Of a DNA stretch of 64,000 nucleotides, positions 27,306 through 37,892 are shown piece by piece (position 1 is the stretch's first letter; every line of letters starts with the position of its first letter). The stretch covers positions 3,572,501-3,636,500 of the forward strand of contig NZ_CP150919.1 in assembly GCF_039909015.1 (NCBI RefSeq), read 5' to 3'. The translations under genes were made by a program, and so were the position numbers. This DNA comes from Pseudomonas grandcourensis (GTDB lineage: Bacteria; Pseudomonadota; Gammaproteobacteria; Pseudomonadales; Pseudomonadaceae). Below the pieces are notes generated by a model that made no database searches, was not told the origin of the DNA, and saw only the letters and a list, made by a program, of their open reading frames with translations.

Positions 27306-28412
27306 ATGACTGCTCAGGTTTTTTCTCCCGGGACTCAGTCCATGGATGCCATGCAGAACGAAGTGCTGGCCGAGGTTCGCAACCACATTGGTCACCTGAC
27401 CCTCAACCGCCCCGCCGGCCTCAATGCCCTCACCCTGGACATGGTGCGCAACCTGCACCGCCAGCTCGACGCCTGGGCCCAGGATCCGCACGTCCATGCC
27501 GTGGTCTTGCGCGGTGCCGGGGAAAAAGCCTTCTGCGCCGGCGGCGACATTCGCTCGCTGCATGACAGCTTCAAAAGCGGCGACACCTTGCACGAAGATT
27601 TCTTCGTCGAGGAATACGCCCTCGACCTCGCGATCCACCACTACCGCAAACCGGTGCTGGCCCTGATGGACGGTTTTGTCCTCGGCGGCGGCATGGGCCT
27701 GGTGCAAGGCGCAGACTTGCGCGTGGTCACTGAGAAGAGCCGCCTGGCCATGCCGGAAGTCGGCATCGGCTACTTCCCGGACGTCGGCGGCAGTTACTTC
27801 CTGCCGCGCATTCCCGGTGAACTGGGGATCTACCTCGGCGTCAGCGGCGTGCAGATACGCGCCGCCGATGCGTTGTATTGCGGCCTGGCCGACTGGTACC
27901 TCGAAAGCGACAAGCTGGGCACGCTGGACGAAAAACTCGACCAGCTCGAATGGCACGACACGCCGCTCAAGGACCTGCAAGGCCTGCTGGCGAAAGTCGC
28001 CGTGCAGCAACTGCCCGATGCTCCGTTGAGCACACTGCGTCCGGCCATCGACCACTTCTTCGCCCAAGCCGACGTGCCGAGTATTGTGGAACAACTGCGC
28101 CAGGTAACGGTCGCCGACAGCCATGAGTGGGCCGTCACCACCGCCGACCTGCTGGAAACCCGCTCGCCGCTGGCCATGGCCGTGACCCTGGAAATGCTCC
28201 GTCGCGGACGCGAGCTGCCACTGGAACAATGTTTCGCCCTTGAGCTGCACCTGGACCGCCAGTGGTTCGAGCGCGGCGACCTGATCGAAGGCGTGCGCGC
28301 CTTGCTGATCGACAAAGACAAGACACCACGCTGGAACCCGCCCACCCTCCAGGCGCTGGACGCCGAACACGTGGCGAGCTTCTTCAGCGGTTTCGACGAA
28401 AGCGAGAGTTGA
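27306..28412 (+). CDS. 3-hydroxyisobutyryl-CoA hydrolase (enoyl-CoA hydratase/isomerase family)
   Basis: The 368-residue crotonase-fold protein is longer than enoyl-CoA hydratases and has the HIBCH layout: the oxyanion motifs AFCAGGDIRSL (about residue 80) and GGGMGLVQGADLRV (about residue 128), and MPEVGIGYFPDVGGSYFL with the catalytic Glu near residue 150. HIBCH hydrolyses 3-hydroxyisobutyryl-CoA in valine breakdown. The ATG at 27306 lies 8 bases after GGGAG; a GTG just before it is an alternative. The acyl-CoA dehydrogenase gene follows after 3 bases, which suggests a valine pair. Confidence 0.88.
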   Translation: MTAQVFSPGTQSMDAMQNEVLAEVRNHIGHLTLNRPAGLNALTLDMVRNLHRQLDAWAQDPHVHAVVLRGAGEKAFCAGGDIRSLHDSFKSGDTLHEDFFVEEYALDLAIHHYRKPVLALMDGFVLGGGMGLVQGADLRVVTEKSRLAMPEVGIGYFPDVGGSYFLPRIPGELGIYLGVSGVQIRAADALYCGLADWYLESDKLGTLDEKLDQLEWHDTPLKDLQGLLAKVAVQQLPDAPLSTLRPAIDHFFAQADVPSIVEQLRQVTVADSHEWAVTTADLLETRSPLAMAVTLEMLRRGRELPLEQCFALELHLDRQWFERGDLIEGVRALLIDKDKTPRWNPPTLQALDAEHVASFFSGFDESES

Positions 28413-28415
28413 GCC

Positions 28416-29567
28416 ATGCACGATATCGAATTGAGCGAAGAACAAGTCATGATCCGCGACATGGCCCGGGATTTTGCCCGCGGCGAAATCGCGCCCCATG
28501 CCCAGGCCTGGGAAAAGGCCGGCTGGATCGACGACGGTCTGGTGGCGAAGATGGGCGAACTGGGTTTGCTGGGCATGGTGGTCCCCGAGGAATGGGGCGG
28601 CACCTATGTCGACTACGTGGCCTACGCGTTGGCGGTAGAAGAGATTTCCGCCGGCGACGGTGCTACCGGCGCCTTCATGAGCATCCACAACTCCGTGGGC
28701 TGCGGGCCGGTGCTTAACTACGGCAGCGAAGAACAGAAACAGACCTGGCTGGCGGACCTGGCCAGCGGTCAGGTCATCGGCTGTTTCTGCCTGACCGAAC
28801 CCCAGGCCGGTTCCGAGGCGCACAACCTGCGCACACGCGCCGAACTGCGCGACGGCCAGTGGGTGATCAATGGCGCCAAACAGTTCGTCAGCAACGGCAA
28901 GCGCGCCAAACTGGCGATTGTGTTTGCCGTGACCGATCCGGACCTGGGCAAACGTGGCATCTCGGCGTTCCTGGTGCCGACCGACACTGCCGGTTTTATC
29001 GTCGACCGCACTGAACACAAGATGGGCATCCGTGCATCCGACACCTGCGCGGTGACCCTGAACAACTGCACCATCCCCGAAGCCAATCTGCTGGGCGAAC
29101 GCGGCAAGGGCCTGGCCATCGCCTTGTCCAACCTCGAAGGCGGCCGCATCGGCATTGCCGCCCAGGCGCTGGGCATTGCACGTGCGGCGTTTGAAGCGGC
29201 ACTGGCTTATTCCCGTGATCGTGTGCAGTTTGGCAAAACGATCAATGAGCACCAGAGCATCGCCAACCTGCTGGCGGACATGCACATGCAGTTGAATGCC
29301 GCGCGACTGATGATCCTGCACGCCGCACGCCTGCGCACGGCCGGCAAACCCTGCCTGTCGGAGGCGTCACAAGCCAAGCTGTTTGCGTCGGAAATGGCGG
29401 AAAAGGTCTGCTCGTCCGCCATTCAGATTCATGGCGGGTATGGGTATCTGGAAGACTATCCGGTGGAGAAGTACTACCGGGATGCGCGGATCACGCAGAT
29501 CTACGAAGGGTCGAGCGAGATACAGCGGATTGTGATTGCCCGCGAACTGAAGAACTACTTGGTGTGA
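28416..29567 (+). CDS. acyl-CoA dehydrogenase (isobutyryl-/short branched-chain type)
   Basis: The 383-residue flavoenzyme has the standard domains: N-terminal helical (1-120), middle beta with [13 protein letters not shown] near residue 120 and the C-terminal helical domain ending with the FAD/dimer motif [35 protein letters not shown]. The Glu in YEGSSE is at the position that serves as catalytic base in this family. It removes hydrogens at C2-C3 of an acyl-CoA and passes electrons to ETF. Tight linkage to the HIBCH gene makes isobutyryl-CoA the likely substrate; this is inferred. A REPIN follows 11 bases after the stop. Confidence 0.9.
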   Translation: MHDIELSEEQVMIRDMARDFARGEIAPHAQAWEKAGWIDDGLVAKMGELGLLGMVVPEEWGGTYVDYVAYALAVEEISAGDGATGAFMSIHNSVGCGPVLNYGSEEQKQTWLADLASGQVIGCFCLTEPQAGSEAHNLRTRAELRDGQWVINGAKQFVSNGKRAKLAIVFAVTDPDLGKRGISAFLVPTDTAGFIVDRTEHKMGIRASDTCAVTLNNCTIPEANLLGERGKGLAIALSNLEGGRIGIAAQALGIARAAFEAALAYSRDRVQFGKTINEHQSIANLLADMHMQLNAARLMILHAARLRTAGKPCLSEASQAKLFASEMAEKVCSSAIQIHGGYGYLEDYPVEKYYRDARITQIYEGSSEIQRIVIARELKNYLV

Positions 29568-29578
29568 AGGCCTAAAAG

Positions 29579-29672
29579 CATCGCGAGCAAGCTCGCTCCC
29601 ACAGGTTCCGAGGGTGTACACAATATGTGTGAACGACCGAGAACACTGTGGGAGCGAGCTTGCTCGCGATAG
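29579..29672. repeat. REPIN, outward-facing arrangement
   Basis: ATCGCGAGCAAGCTCGCTCC comes first and CTGTGGGAGCGAGCTTGCTC follows after about 40 bases, so the order of the two REP halves is reversed relative to the REPIN at 23972. It separates two convergent catabolic operons. Confidence 0.9.
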
Positions 29673-29691
29673 CGTCAGCAGGAACGCCGCA

Positions 29692-30480
29692 TTACTTACC
29701 TTGGAATTCAGCCTCACGTTTGGCAATAAACGCAGCCATCCCTTCCTTCTGATCCTGCGTCGCAAACGCCGCATGGAACACCCGGCGCTCAAAGCGCACG
29801 CCTTCGGCCAGGCTCACTTCAAAGGCACGGTTGACGCTTTCCTTGACCATCATCGCAATCGGCAACGATTTTTTGGCGATCAATGCCGCGACTTTCAGCG
29901 CTTCATCCAGCAGTTCATCGCTCGGCACGATCCGCGCGACAATCCCGCAACGCTCCGCTTCCACGGCATCGATAAGGCGACCGCTCAGGCACATTTCCAT
30001 GGCCTTGGCCTTGCCCACGGCACGGGTCAGGCGCTGGGTGCCGCCCATGCCCGGCAACACGCCGAGGTTGATTTCCGGCTGACCGAATCTGGCGTTGTCA
30101 CCGGCCAAGATGAAGTCGCACATCAATGCCAGCTCACAGCCGCCACCCAGGGCGAAACCATTGACCGCCGCGATCATCGGCTTGCGGCGGTTGGCCACGC
30201 GATCGCTGTCGCTGAACAGGTCGTCGATGTAGATCTGCGGATAGGTCAGCTCGGCCATTTCCTTGATGTCGGCACCGGCGGCGAAGGCTTTTTTCGAACC
30301 GGTCAGGACGATGCAGCCGATGTTCGAGTCCGCCTCGAAGCCATCGAGGGCCTGGTTCAGCTCGCTGACGATCTGCGCGTTCAATGCGTTCAGCGCTTGT
30401 GGACGGTTGAGGGTGATCAGGCCAACGCGGCCGTGGGTTTCCAGCAAAATCGTTTCGTAGCTCAGTTCTTTGTCGCTCAC
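29692..30480 (-). CDS. enoyl-CoA hydratase
   Basis: The 262-residue crotonase has both oxyanion motifs ([12 protein letters not shown] and [14 protein letters not shown]) and the catalytic glutamates in [20 protein letters not shown], near residues 110-135. It hydrates trans-2-enoyl-CoA to 3-hydroxyacyl-CoA. I placed the start at a GTG (30480) eight bases after AAGGAG; another GTG three codons earlier overlaps the ribosome binding site. It is the last gene of a five-gene operon and lies 15 bases after the acyl-CoA dehydrogenase stop. Confidence 0.92.
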   Translation of the reverse strand: MSDKELSYETILLETHGRVGLITLNRPQALNALNAQIVSELNQALDGFEADSNIGCIVLTGSKKAFAAGADIKEMAELTYPQIYIDDLFSDSDRVANRRKPMIAAVNGFALGGGCELALMCDFILAGDNARFGQPEINLGVLPGMGGTQRLTRAVGKAKAMEMCLSGRLIDAVEAERCGIVARIVPSDELLDEALKVAALIAKKSLPIAMMVKESVNRAFEVSLAEGVRFERRVFHAAFATQDQKEGMAAFIAKREAEFQGK

Positions 30481-30495
30481 AGGGGGCACTCCTTC

Positions 30496-31623
30496 TTATA
30501 AATTGCGCGAAATGACCATGCGCTGAATATCGCTGGTGCCTTCGTAGATCTGGCAGACCCGCACGTCGCGGTAGATCCGCTCCACTGGGAAGTCGTTGAG
30601 GTAACCGTAGCCGCCAAGGGTTTGCAGCGCCGAGGAGCATACCTTTTCGGCCATTTCCGAGGCGAACAGTTTGGCCATCGACGCTTCTACCAGGGCCGGC
30701 TTGCCGCTGTCACGCAGGGCGGCGGCGTAGTGCACCATTTGTCGCGCCACGGCGATCTGGGTCGCCATGTCCGCCAGGCGGAAGGCCACGGCCTGGTGCT
30801 CGATGATCGGCTTGCCGAAGCTCTGGCGCTCACGGGCGTAGTCTCGCGCCGCTTCGAATGCGGCGCGGGCCATGCCCACCGATTGCGAAGCGATACCGAC
30901 GCGGCCGCCTTCAAGGTTGGCCAGGGCAATCCTGTAGCCTTCGCCCTCCTCGCCCAAACGGTTGGCCAGCGGCACCTTCACGTCTTCGAAGAGGATCTGG
31001 CAGGTGTCGGACGCATGCTGGCCGAGCTTGTCCTCGACCCGCGCAACGCTGTAGCCCGGCGAATCGGTTGGCACGATAAAGGCGCTGATGCCGCGTTTGC
31101 CAGCGCTCGGATCGGTCACCGCAAACACGATCACCACCCCGGCATTCTGCCCGGAGGTGATGAACTGCTTGCAGCCGTTGAGTACGTAGTGATCGCCTTC
31201 CAGGCGGGCACGGGTTTTCAGGCCGCTGGCGTCGGAACCGGCCTGGGGTTCGGTCAGGGCGAAAGCGCCGAGCATCGCACCGCTGGCCAGCGGTTTGAGA
31301 AAGCGCTCTTTCTGCTCATCGGTGCCGTAGTTGAGAATCGGCACACAGCCCACGGAGTTGTGCACGCTCATGATGGTCGAGCAGGCGCCATCGCCGGCGG
31401 CGATTTCTTCCAGCGCCATGGCGTAGGCCAGGTAACCGGTGTCGCATCCGCCCCACTGCTCCGGCACCAGCATGCCGAAGAAGCCCAGTGCGGCCATCTC
31501 GCCGATGGCTTCCTTGGGAAAGCGATGCTCACGGTCCCATTCGGCGGCGAAAGGCTTCAGCCGTTCCTGGGCAAAGTCCCGGGCCATGTCGCGGATTTGT
31601 TGTTGGTCGTCATTGGGGATCAT
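30496..31623 (-). CDS. acyl-CoA dehydrogenase (short/branched-chain type)
   Basis: The 375-residue flavoenzyme begins [22 protein letters not shown] after AAAGGA and contains [17 protein letters not shown] and the C-terminal [36 protein letters not shown] with the catalytic Glu in YEGTSD. The open frame extends upstream through a REPIN, but that part is not coding. In this operon it would oxidise the acyl-CoA made by the ligase, for example 2-methylbutyryl-CoA or a C4-C6 acyl-CoA. A related operon in P. putida (PP_2213 to PP_2217 in my recollection) handles short-chain fatty acids. Confidence 0.92.
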   Translation of the reverse strand: MIPNDDQQQIRDMARDFAQERLKPFAAEWDREHRFPKEAIGEMAALGFFGMLVPEQWGGCDTGYLAYAMALEEIAAGDGACSTIMSVHNSVGCVPILNYGTDEQKERFLKPLASGAMLGAFALTEPQAGSDASGLKTRARLEGDHYVLNGCKQFITSGQNAGVVIVFAVTDPSAGKRGISAFIVPTDSPGYSVARVEDKLGQHASDTCQILFEDVKVPLANRLGEEGEGYRIALANLEGGRVGIASQSVGMARAAFEAARDYARERQSFGKPIIEHQAVAFRLADMATQIAVARQMVHYAAALRDSGKPALVEASMAKLFASEMAEKVCSSALQTLGGYGYLNDFPVERIYRDVRVCQIYEGTSDIQRMVISRNL

Positions 31624-31655
31624 GGTGAATCCTTTGTTTGGTTCAAACGCAAAAC

Positions 31656-31745
31656 CTGTAGGAGTGAGCCTGCTCGCGATGGCGGACTCACATTCAACAT
31701 TTATGTGAGCTGATACACCGCAATCGCGAGCAGGCTCACTCCTAC
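31656..31745. repeat. REPIN within the acyl-CoA operon
   Basis: CCTGTAGGAGTGAGCCTGCTC and its reverse complement flank a centre that itself contains CTCACAT/ATGTGAG arms. It lies between the thiolase and acyl-CoA dehydrogenase genes of one operon, so it would be transcribed as an mRNA hairpin. Its core differs from the other elements (GGAGTGAGC instead of GGAGCGAGC). Confidence 0.9.
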
Positions 31746-31762
31746 ATGGGAAAGCGTCAGTT

Positions 31763-32956
31763 TCAGTAGAGGCATTCCACGGCCATGGCCGTCGCTTCAC
31801 CGCCGCCGATACAAATCGCTGCAACGCCACGCTTCAGGCCTTTCTGGCGCAGGGCCGAAAGCAGGGTCACCAGAATCCGCGCACCGGATGCCCCGATCGG
31901 GTGACCGAGAGCGCAAGCACCGCCGTGCACGTTGAGCTTTTCGTGGGGAATTTCCAGATGAGTCATCGCCGCCATGCCGACCACGGCGAAGGCTTCGTTG
32001 ACTTCCACCAGATCGACGTCATTGAGCGACCAGCCGGTTTTCTTCATCAATTTCTTGATTGCACCGATTGGCGCCACCGGGAACAGGCCCGGAGTGTCGG
32101 CGAACGCGGCGTGACCATGAATCACCGCCAAGGGTTTCAGGCCTTGTTTCTGTGCCTGGGACTGGCGCATCAGCACCAGCGCGGCGGCACCGTCGGAGAT
32201 GGAACTGGAGTTGGCTGCGGTTACCGTGCCACCTTCGCGGAACGCCGGCTTCAACGAAGCGATCTTGTCCAGCCGGGCTTTTGGCGGCTGCTCGTCATTG
32301 CTGATCACCACCTGCTCTTTGCCGACCATCACCGTCAATGGCACGATTTCATCCTTGAAGCTGCCGTCCTTGATCGCCTGCTGCGCGCGGGTGGTCGAGG
32401 CAACGGCAAAGGCGTCCTGGGCCTCACGGCTGAAACTGTTGGTTTCGGCGCATTCTTCGGCGAAGGTGCCCATCAGGCGGCCCTTGTCGTAGGCGTCTTC
32501 GAGGCCGTCGAGGAACATCGAGTCCTGCACCCGGCCATGGCCCATGCGGTAGCCGGCACGGGCACGGTCCAGCAGGTAAGGTGCGTTGGACATGCTTTCC
32601 ATGCCGCCGGCGACCACCACGTCGGCACTGCCCGCCACCAGCATGTCATGGGCCAGGATCGCCGCTTCCATGCCGGAACCGCACATCTTGTTCAGGGTGG
32701 TGCAGCGGGTCGATTTATCCAGCCCCGCGCCCAGCGCCGCCTGACGTGCAGGGGCCTGGCCAAGGCCTGCCGGCAGTACGCAGCCGAACAGCACTTCGTC
32801 GACAGAATCGCTGGCAACGCCAGCGCGTTCCACCGCTGCTTTGATGGCCGCCGCGCCGAGTTGCGGCGCGGTCAGGCTTTTCAGTTCACCCTGGAAACCA
32901 CCCATCGGGGTGCGAACGGCGCTGACGATAACAATTGGATCGTTGGAGATAGTCAT
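31763..32956 (-). CDS. acetyl-CoA C-acyltransferase (thiolase)
   Basis: The 397-residue thiolase has the nucleophilic Cys in [13 protein letters not shown] near residue 88, the NEAFA motif, the [15 protein letters not shown] segment with the catalytic His near residue 350 and the final [11 protein letters not shown]ys. It cleaves 3-ketoacyl-CoA with CoA; in this operon the product would be propionyl-CoA plus acetyl-CoA from 2-methylacetoacetyl-CoA or a C5 ketoacyl-CoA. AAGGAGG lies 7 bases upstream of the ATG, the best ribosome binding site of the operon. It is 12 bases after the SDR gene. Confidence 0.94.
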   Translation of the reverse strand: MTISNDPIVIVSAVRTPMGGFQGELKSLTAPQLGAAAIKAAVERAGVASDSVDEVLFGCVLPAGLGQAPARQAALGAGLDKSTRCTTLNKMCGSGMEAAILAHDMLVAGSADVVVAGGMESMSNAPYLLDRARAGYRMGHGRVQDSMFLDGLEDAYDKGRLMGTFAEECAETNSFSREAQDAFAVASTTRAQQAIKDGSFKDEIVPLTVMVGKEQVVISNDEQPPKARLDKIASLKPAFREGGTVTAANSSSISDGAAALVLMRQSQAQKQGLKPLAVIHGHAAFADTPGLFPVAPIGAIKKLMKKTGWSLNDVDLVEVNEAFAVVGMAAMTHLEIPHEKLNVHGGACALGHPIGASGARILVTLLSALRQKGLKRGVAAICIGGGEATAMAVECLY

Positions 32957-32968
32957 GACAAATCCTCC

Positions 32969-33730
32969 TTACTTGGCGGCCATGCGCAAGGCACCGTCGA
33001 GACGGATCACCTCGCCATTGAGCATGCTGTTTTCAATGATATGCCTGACCAGCCCGGCGTACTCGGCGGGTTTGCCCAGACGCGGCGGGAACGGCACGCC
33101 GGCGGCCAGGGAATCGCGGACTTCCTGGGTCATGCCGGCCATCATCGGCGTTTCGAAAATACCCGGGGCGATGGTCATCACGCGGATACCGAAACGCGCC
33201 AGCTCACGGGCCGCCGGCAAGGTCAGGCTGACAATCGCGCCCTTGGACGCCGAGTAAGCCGCCTGGCCGATCTGGCCGTCGTAAGCCGCGGCAGATGCGG
33301 TGTTGATGATCACGCCGCGCTCGCCGTCGGCATCCGCTTCGGTCTCGGCAATCGCCGCTGCCGCCAGGCGCAGCATGTTGAAGCTGCCGATCAGGTTGAC
33401 GTTGATCACCTGGCTGAAACTGGCCAGCGCGTGTGGACCATTCTTGCCGAGAATCTTCTCGCCACGCACGATGCCGGCGCAATTGACCAGGCCATTGAGG
33501 CCGCCAAAGGCTTTGACCGTCGCCTGCACGGCGGCTTCGGCCGCCGCTTCGTTGCTGATGTCCGCCACCACGCTGTGCGCGCCAAGGCGCTGGGCCTGGG
33601 CTGCAACGGCTTCGGCGTTCATGTCCACCAGCATCACTTTCGCGCCAGCGGCGACCAGCACCTCGGCGGTGGCGGCACCTAGGCCGGAAGCGCCACCGGT
33701 GACGATAAAAATCTTGTTCTCGATCTGCAT
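32969..33730 (-). CDS. SDR 3-hydroxyacyl-CoA dehydrogenase (HSD17B10-like)
   Basis: The 253-residue short-chain dehydrogenase has the NAD fold start [21 protein letters not shown] (TGxxxGxG), NCAGI, and the catalytic Ser-Tyr-Lys in [23 protein letters not shown]. It belongs to the type II 3-hydroxyacyl-CoA dehydrogenase group related to human HSD17B10, which oxidises 2-methyl-3-hydroxybutyryl-CoA in isoleucine breakdown. Two ATG codons lie side by side; I chose the second, spaced 8 bases from AGGG. It follows the ligase gene by 16 bases and precedes the thiolase. Confidence 0.92.
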   Translation of the reverse strand: MQIENKIFIVTGGASGLGAATAEVLVAAGAKVMLVDMNAEAVAAQAQRLGAHSVVADISNEAAAEAAVQATVKAFGGLNGLVNCAGIVRGEKILGKNGPHALASFSQVINVNLIGSFNMLRLAAAAIAETEADADGERGVIINTASAAAYDGQIGQAAYSASKGAIVSLTLPAARELARFGIRVMTIAPGIFETPMMAGMTQEVRDSLAAGVPFPPRLGKPAEYAGLVRHIIENSMLNGEVIRLDGALRMAAK

Positions 33731-33746
33731 CATTGTTTCCCTGGAT

Positions 33747-35411
33747 TCAAGCTGGAAGGTTCTTCGCCGCGGCCTCTTGAGCCTTGGCGATTTCCTGGTT
33801 GCGCAAGATAAAGCGCTGCAATTTGCCGCTTGGGGTTTTCGGCAATTCGCTGACAAATTCGATTTCACGGGGGTACGAGTGCGCCGCCAGACGCTTGCGT
33901 ACGTGCTGGCGCAGTTCTTCGGCCAACTCGGGGGCGGCGCGGTATTGCGGGCTGAGCACGACGAACGCCTTGACCAGCTCGGTGCGCTCCGGATCGGGCT
34001 TGCCGACCACGGCGGCCTCGACCACGGCCGGGTGTTCGATCAACGCACTTTCCACATCGAAGGGACCGACCCGGTAGCCGGAGGTGGTGATCACGTCATC
34101 ACTGCGACCGACGAAGCTGATGCTGCCGTCCGGGTTCCACTCGACGGTGTCGCCACTCAGGTAATAGTTGCCGACAAAAGCCTTGGTCGGCCCGCCTTCG
34201 TAGCCGGCGAACCAGCACATCGGCGACTGGCTGCGGTCGATGGCGAGGATGCCCGGCTGGCCAACGTCGAGTTCCTTGTAGTCGTCATCCAGCACCACGA
34301 TGCGGTGGCCCGGCGAGGCAAAACCGGCGGCGCCCATGTGAATCGGGTGCTCAAGGCCGTGGTGGTTGCACAGCACCATGCCCAGTTCGGTCTGGCCGTA
34401 GTGGTCGTGGATGACCACGTCGAGGTTATCGGCGAACCAGCGGATCACTTCCGGGTTCAGCGGCTCGCCGGCGCTGCTGACGATACGCAGCCTGCCTTTG
34501 ATCGACTTGGCGAATTCATCGCCGCCGGCAATCAGCAAACGGTAGGCCGTCGGCGAACCGGTGAGGTTGGTAATCCCGTATTTGTTGATCACACGGCAGG
34601 TGCTTTCGAGGGTGAACGGGCCATCGTAAAAAGTGATCGGATGTCCCATGGCCATCGGCCCGGTGACACCAAAATAAATGCCATAGGCCCAACCCGGGTC
34701 GGCGACGTTCCAGAAGGCGTCTTCCGGGCGCAGATCCACCGCGTCGCGGGTGTAGCTCTGGAATGCAACGATGGCCTTGAGCGGCACTGACAGCGCTTTC
34801 GACGGGCCGGTGGTGCCCGAGGTGAACATCAGCAGGAACGGATCTTCGCCGGTCATCAGCACCGGTTCACAGTCGGCGGAATAATTGGCCAGTTCGGCCC
34901 AGAAACTGAAGTCGCCATGCACCAGGCCCTGCCCTTTGGGGCCGGTGACGGTCACCGTGGTCGGGCAATCGGCGACTTCGGCAAGTTTCGGCCGGTTCAC
35001 CGCATCGGTCACCACAACCTTGGCGCCAGAGCAGCTCAGACGGTGCTCGATGGCCTTGGGGCCGAACGCGGTAAACAGCGGTTGATACACCGCGCCGATG
35101 CGCCAGGTGGCGAACACGGTGATCAGCAGTTCGATATTGCGTGGCAACAGGCCGGCGACCTTGTCGCCTTTCTTCACGCCCTGGGCCAGCAGGTAGTTGG
35201 CGAAACGCGCGGCCTTGTCCTGCAAGTCGGTGAAGGTGTACGTCGCTCCGTTGCCGTCGCGTCCTTCCCAGAACAGCGCGATGCGACCCGGCAAGGCATG
35301 CCGGTCACAGCATTCGACACAGGCGTTGAGGGCCGTCAGATCGCCCGCGAGTGCGGCATCGACGGTGTGCTGATAATTGAACTGAGCAGTAGCAGACAAA
35401 TAATCGCGCAT
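33747..35411 (-). CDS. AMP-forming acyl-CoA synthetase
   Basis: The 554-residue ANL-superfamily ligase has the P-loop [11 protein letters not shown] near residue 200, the [11 protein letters not shown]5 motif near residue 335, [10 protein letters not shown] (A7), the hinge [16 protein letters not shown] and the catalytic Lys in [14 protein letters not shown]. Its overall look is that of acetyl/propionyl- or medium-chain acyl-CoA synthetases. It would activate a free short-chain acid at the entry to the pathway. It is the first gene of the operon; the 136 bases upstream separate it from the nitrilase gene, and a promoter is expected there but not evident. Confidence 0.93.
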   Translation of the reverse strand: MRDYLSATAQFNYQHTVDAALAGDLTALNACVECCDRHALPGRIALFWEGRDGNGATYTFTDLQDKAARFANYLLAQGVKKGDKVAGLLPRNIELLITVFATWRIGAVYQPLFTAFGPKAIEHRLSCSGAKVVVTDAVNRPKLAEVADCPTTVTVTGPKGQGLVHGDFSFWAELANYSADCEPVLMTGEDPFLLMFTSGTTGPSKALSVPLKAIVAFQSYTRDAVDLRPEDAFWNVADPGWAYGIYFGVTGPMAMGHPITFYDGPFTLESTCRVINKYGITNLTGSPTAYRLLIAGGDEFAKSIKGRLRIVSSAGEPLNPEVIRWFADNLDVVIHDHYGQTELGMVLCNHHGLEHPIHMGAAGFASPGHRIVVLDDDYKELDVGQPGILAIDRSQSPMCWFAGYEGGPTKAFVGNYYLSGDTVEWNPDGSISFVGRSDDVITTSGYRVGPFDVESALIEHPAVVEAAVVGKPDPERTELVKAFVVLSPQYRAAPELAEELRQHVRKRLAAHSYPREIEFVSELPKTPSGKLQRFILRNQEIAKAQEAAAKNLPA

Positions 35412-35547
35412 TGCCAGAATCCCTCTGTGTTTTTTATTAGGTTGGGGGAACCGTAATCAACAGGGAAATACTCGCTCTGTGCGGGTTAGCGGGCAATGGT
35501 CAAAGTTATCAAGTTGCATGACTGCTTTGGCCAAAGCCCGCAGGGCA

Positions 35548-36471
35548 TCAGGAGGTGAAGCGCACTCCGGGTTTGGCGCGCTCGTCCACGGTCAGTTCGA
35601 ACACATCCGGCCGGGCGTAGTGCCCAACCACGTCATAGTCGTAGCGGGCGCGTACCAGGTCGTCGGTGTCGATTTGCGCGGTGAGCAACCCGGCGCTGTC
35701 GCGCAACGGTCCGGCGAGGATGTCGCCCATGGGGCCGACGATCACGCTGCCGCCGGCAATCAACGGCCGATCCGCCGGCCAGTTGGCGATGTCCAGGCCC
35801 AGGGTCTGTGGCGATTCCTGGACCTGACAGGCGCTGACCACGAAGCAGCGCCCCTCATGGGCAATGTGACGCATGCTGACCTGCCACATCTCCCGCTCGT
35901 CCACGGTCGGCGCGCACCACACCTCCACGCCCTTGGCGTACATCGCCGTGCGCAGCAGCGGCATCATGTTTTCCCAGCACACCAGCGCACCGACGCGCCC
36001 GACCTGAGAGTCGATCACCGGCAAGGTCGAGCCATCGCCCTTGCCCCAGATCAGCCGTTCGGTGCCGGTGGGCATCAGCTTGCGGTGCTTGGCCACCAGC
36101 CCGGCCGCCGGATCGAAGTACAGCGCAGTGCAGTACAAGGTGCTGCCGGCGCGCTCGATCACGCCGATCACCAGATTGGCGCCAGTGCGTGCCGACAGCG
36201 CCGCCAGCGCGTCGGTTTCCGCGCCGGGTACATCGATGGCATTGGCAAAGTAACGGGCAAAGGCTTCGCGCCCTTGCGGCAGGCGATAGCCCAATTGGGT
36301 GCCAAAACCCTCGCCTTTGGGATAACCGCCCAGCAGCGCTTCCGGCATCACCACTAACCCGGCGCCGGATTCGATGATCGCGTGTTCATAGGACAGGATC
36401 TGTTCCAGGGTTTCAGCCTTGCCACCGGGCAAGGCGCCGATCTGCAGGGCCGCAACGATTGATTTGGGCAT
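35548..36471 (-). CDS. nitrilase (carbon-nitrogen hydrolase)
   Basis: The 307-residue protein has the Glu-Lys-Cys triad of the family: Glu44 in [13 protein letters not shown], Lys131 in [12 protein letters not shown] and Cys165 in [13 protein letters not shown]. The CWEN sequence and the [11 protein letters not shown] loop match true nitrilases rather than amidases. It would convert a nitrile to the acid and ammonia; the natural substrate is unknown, and the neighbouring acid ligase makes a nitrile-to-acid-to-CoA route thinkable. A LysR gene is divergent across 84 bases and is the probable regulator. Confidence 0.9.
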   Translation of the reverse strand: MPKSIVAALQIGALPGGKAETLEQILSYEHAIIESGAGLVVMPEALLGGYPKGEGFGTQLGYRLPQGREAFARYFANAIDVPGAETDALAALSARTGANLVIGVIERAGSTLYCTALYFDPAAGLVAKHRKLMPTGTERLIWGKGDGSTLPVIDSQVGRVGALVCWENMMPLLRTAMYAKGVEVWCAPTVDEREMWQVSMRHIAHEGRCFVVSACQVQESPQTLGLDIANWPADRPLIAGGSVIVGPMGDILAGPLRDSAGLLTAQIDTDDLVRARYDYDVVGHYARPDVFELTVDERAKPGVRFTS

Positions 36472-36555
36472 CTTGGAAACTCCATTCGCATCAGGTGTTG
36501 CTCATTCTCCGGCGTCAGGCAATCATCAATAAAGACCGATTCACTGCTGAATGAT

Positions 36556-37464
36556 ATGAGCCAAATGAATATCACCGACGTCGACCTCAACCTGCTCAAA
36601 GTCTTCGAAGCACTGCACGAAGAGTCCAGTGCCAGCCGTGCCGCATTGCGCCTGGGTGTGACGCAATCAGCAGTCAGTGCGGCCTTGCGTCGGTTGCGCG
36701 AGGTGTATGGCGATCAGTTGTTCGTGCGCACCGGGCGCGGCCTGGCGCCCTCGCTCAAGGCCAATCAGCTCAAACCGGTGGTCAGCGATGCCCTGAACAA
36801 ATGCCGGCAGAGCCTGGCGATGGTCGATCCGGCCGCGCAACAGTACGAAGGTCGCTCGGTCACTGTGGGAATGTCGGACGATTTCGAAATTGCCTACGGC
36901 CGGCGGCTGATCGAAGAAATCGCCCGGTGCGCGCCGAAACTGCGGCTGATTTTCCGCCAGACCCACAGCCAGATCGTCGCCCAGGCACTGATGGAGCGCA
37001 GCATTGACCTGGCGGTCACTGCGGGCGGGTTTGCCGAGCGGCTGCTCAGCCGTCAGGTGTTGGGGGAAGGTGGTTATCTGTGCCTGGTGGACCCGTCGAG
37101 CCTGGTCGAGGGCCAGCAGAGCATCGATCTTGAGGAGTTTGTGGCCCGCGAACACATTCTGGTGTCGTCCGGCGGTTTTATCGGGATTACCGACGAGGGA
37201 TTGGCTGCACTGGGGCTTAGTCGAAGGGTGTGCGCCTCGACCACGCATTTTGCCGCGTTGCCCCATTTGCTAAAAGGCAGCCGGGCGGTGGCGACCATTC
37301 CGGCCCATGCCGCCCAATGCATCGCAACGCTCAGCGGGCTGGCGCTGCTGCCCTGCCCCTTGGCCCTGCCGCGCTACCCGATCGAACTGGGCTGGCGGAC
37401 CAGCACCCAACTCGACCCGGTGCTATTGAAAGTGCGCGAGGCGATAGTCGCGAGCTTCGCCTGA
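36556..37464 (+). CDS. LysR-family regulator (probable nitrilase regulator)
   Basis: The 302-residue protein has the NodD/SyrM-type start DVDLNLLKVFEALHEESSASRAALRLGVTQSAVSAALRRLRE, with the helix-turn-helix at about residues 25-46, and FVRTGRGLAPS at the wing. The effector domain begins near residue 95. Because it diverges from the nitrilase gene over a short AT-rich region, it likely controls that gene. Two in-frame ATG codons lie nine bases apart; I kept the first. Confidence 0.88.
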   Translation: MSQMNITDVDLNLLKVFEALHEESSASRAALRLGVTQSAVSAALRRLREVYGDQLFVRTGRGLAPSLKANQLKPVVSDALNKCRQSLAMVDPAAQQYEGRSVTVGMSDDFEIAYGRRLIEEIARCAPKLRLIFRQTHSQIVAQALMERSIDLAVTAGGFAERLLSRQVLGEGGYLCLVDPSSLVEGQQSIDLEEFVAREHILVSSGGFIGITDEGLAALGLSRRVCASTTHFAALPHLLKGSRAVATIPAHAAQCIATLSGLALLPCPLALPRYPIELGWRTSTQLDPVLLKVREAIVASFA

Positions 37465-37473
37465 CGGCCGATG

Positions 37474-37728
37474 TTATTTGTTGGCCGCCATCAGGCGATT
37501 GACTTCACTGCGCACCATATTGGCGTATTCCGGCGGCGACATGCCGTCCAGCTCAGCGCGTACCCATTCCGCCCACTTGCCTTTGCGCTTGGCCCGTTCG
37601 CCAAACAACCGCGCGGCCTCACCCTTGGCCTTGCCCAGGTTGTTTTGCCAGAGTTCGAACAGACGGGATTTCTCGTCTTCAAGCGCAGCGCGCTCGGCGA
37701 GGGGTTTGTCGGCCAGATTGAAGCTCAT
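37474..37728 (-). CDS. conserved small hypothetical protein
   Basis: An 84-residue, highly charged soluble protein. AGGAAA lies 6 bases before the ATG. Predicted to be almost all helical (LEDEKSRLFELWQNNLGKAKGEAARLFGERAKRKGKWAEW), without signal peptide, cysteines or membrane segments. The composition, with many Lys, Glu and Arg residues, resembles small nucleic-acid or ribosome-associated proteins, but I recognise no family. It converges on the LysR gene and is separated by 9 bases. Confidence 0.7.
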   Translation of the reverse strand: MSFNLADKPLAERAALEDEKSRLFELWQNNLGKAKGEAARLFGERAKRKGKWAEWVRAELDGMSPPEYANMVRSEVNRLMAANK

Positions 37729-37892
37729 GGGAATTTCCTGCTGCGTAAAATAGGCGACATCTTACACTGTAGGACGAAAGGTCCTGCGCCGGTTTTTCAG
37801 CAAGATGACCTCCCCGGGCAAAATAGCTGCAACTTTTCCGACGACGGCAGACTCCATTGTTCACTGTCCACCTACCTGCAAGGAGTACTTCA

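Noticed and set aside
27300..29321. 673-codon open frame on the minus strand opposite the HIBCH and acyl-CoA dehydrogenase genes
   Set aside because: It is an antisense shadow caused by high GC at third codon positions; the protein is Gln/His/Gly-rich with no recognisable domain, while the plus-strand frames have all catalytic motifs.
30496..31830. Upstream extension of the acyl-CoA dehydrogenase by 69 residues
   Set aside because: The extension is encoded by a REPIN and by the thiolase end; the ATG at 31623 has AAAGGA and matches the family N-terminus.
31901..33682. 593-codon open frame on the plus strand across thiolase and SDR genes
   Set aside because: It spans two well-defined genes on the other strand, lacks a ribosome binding site and has a composition typical of antisense translation.
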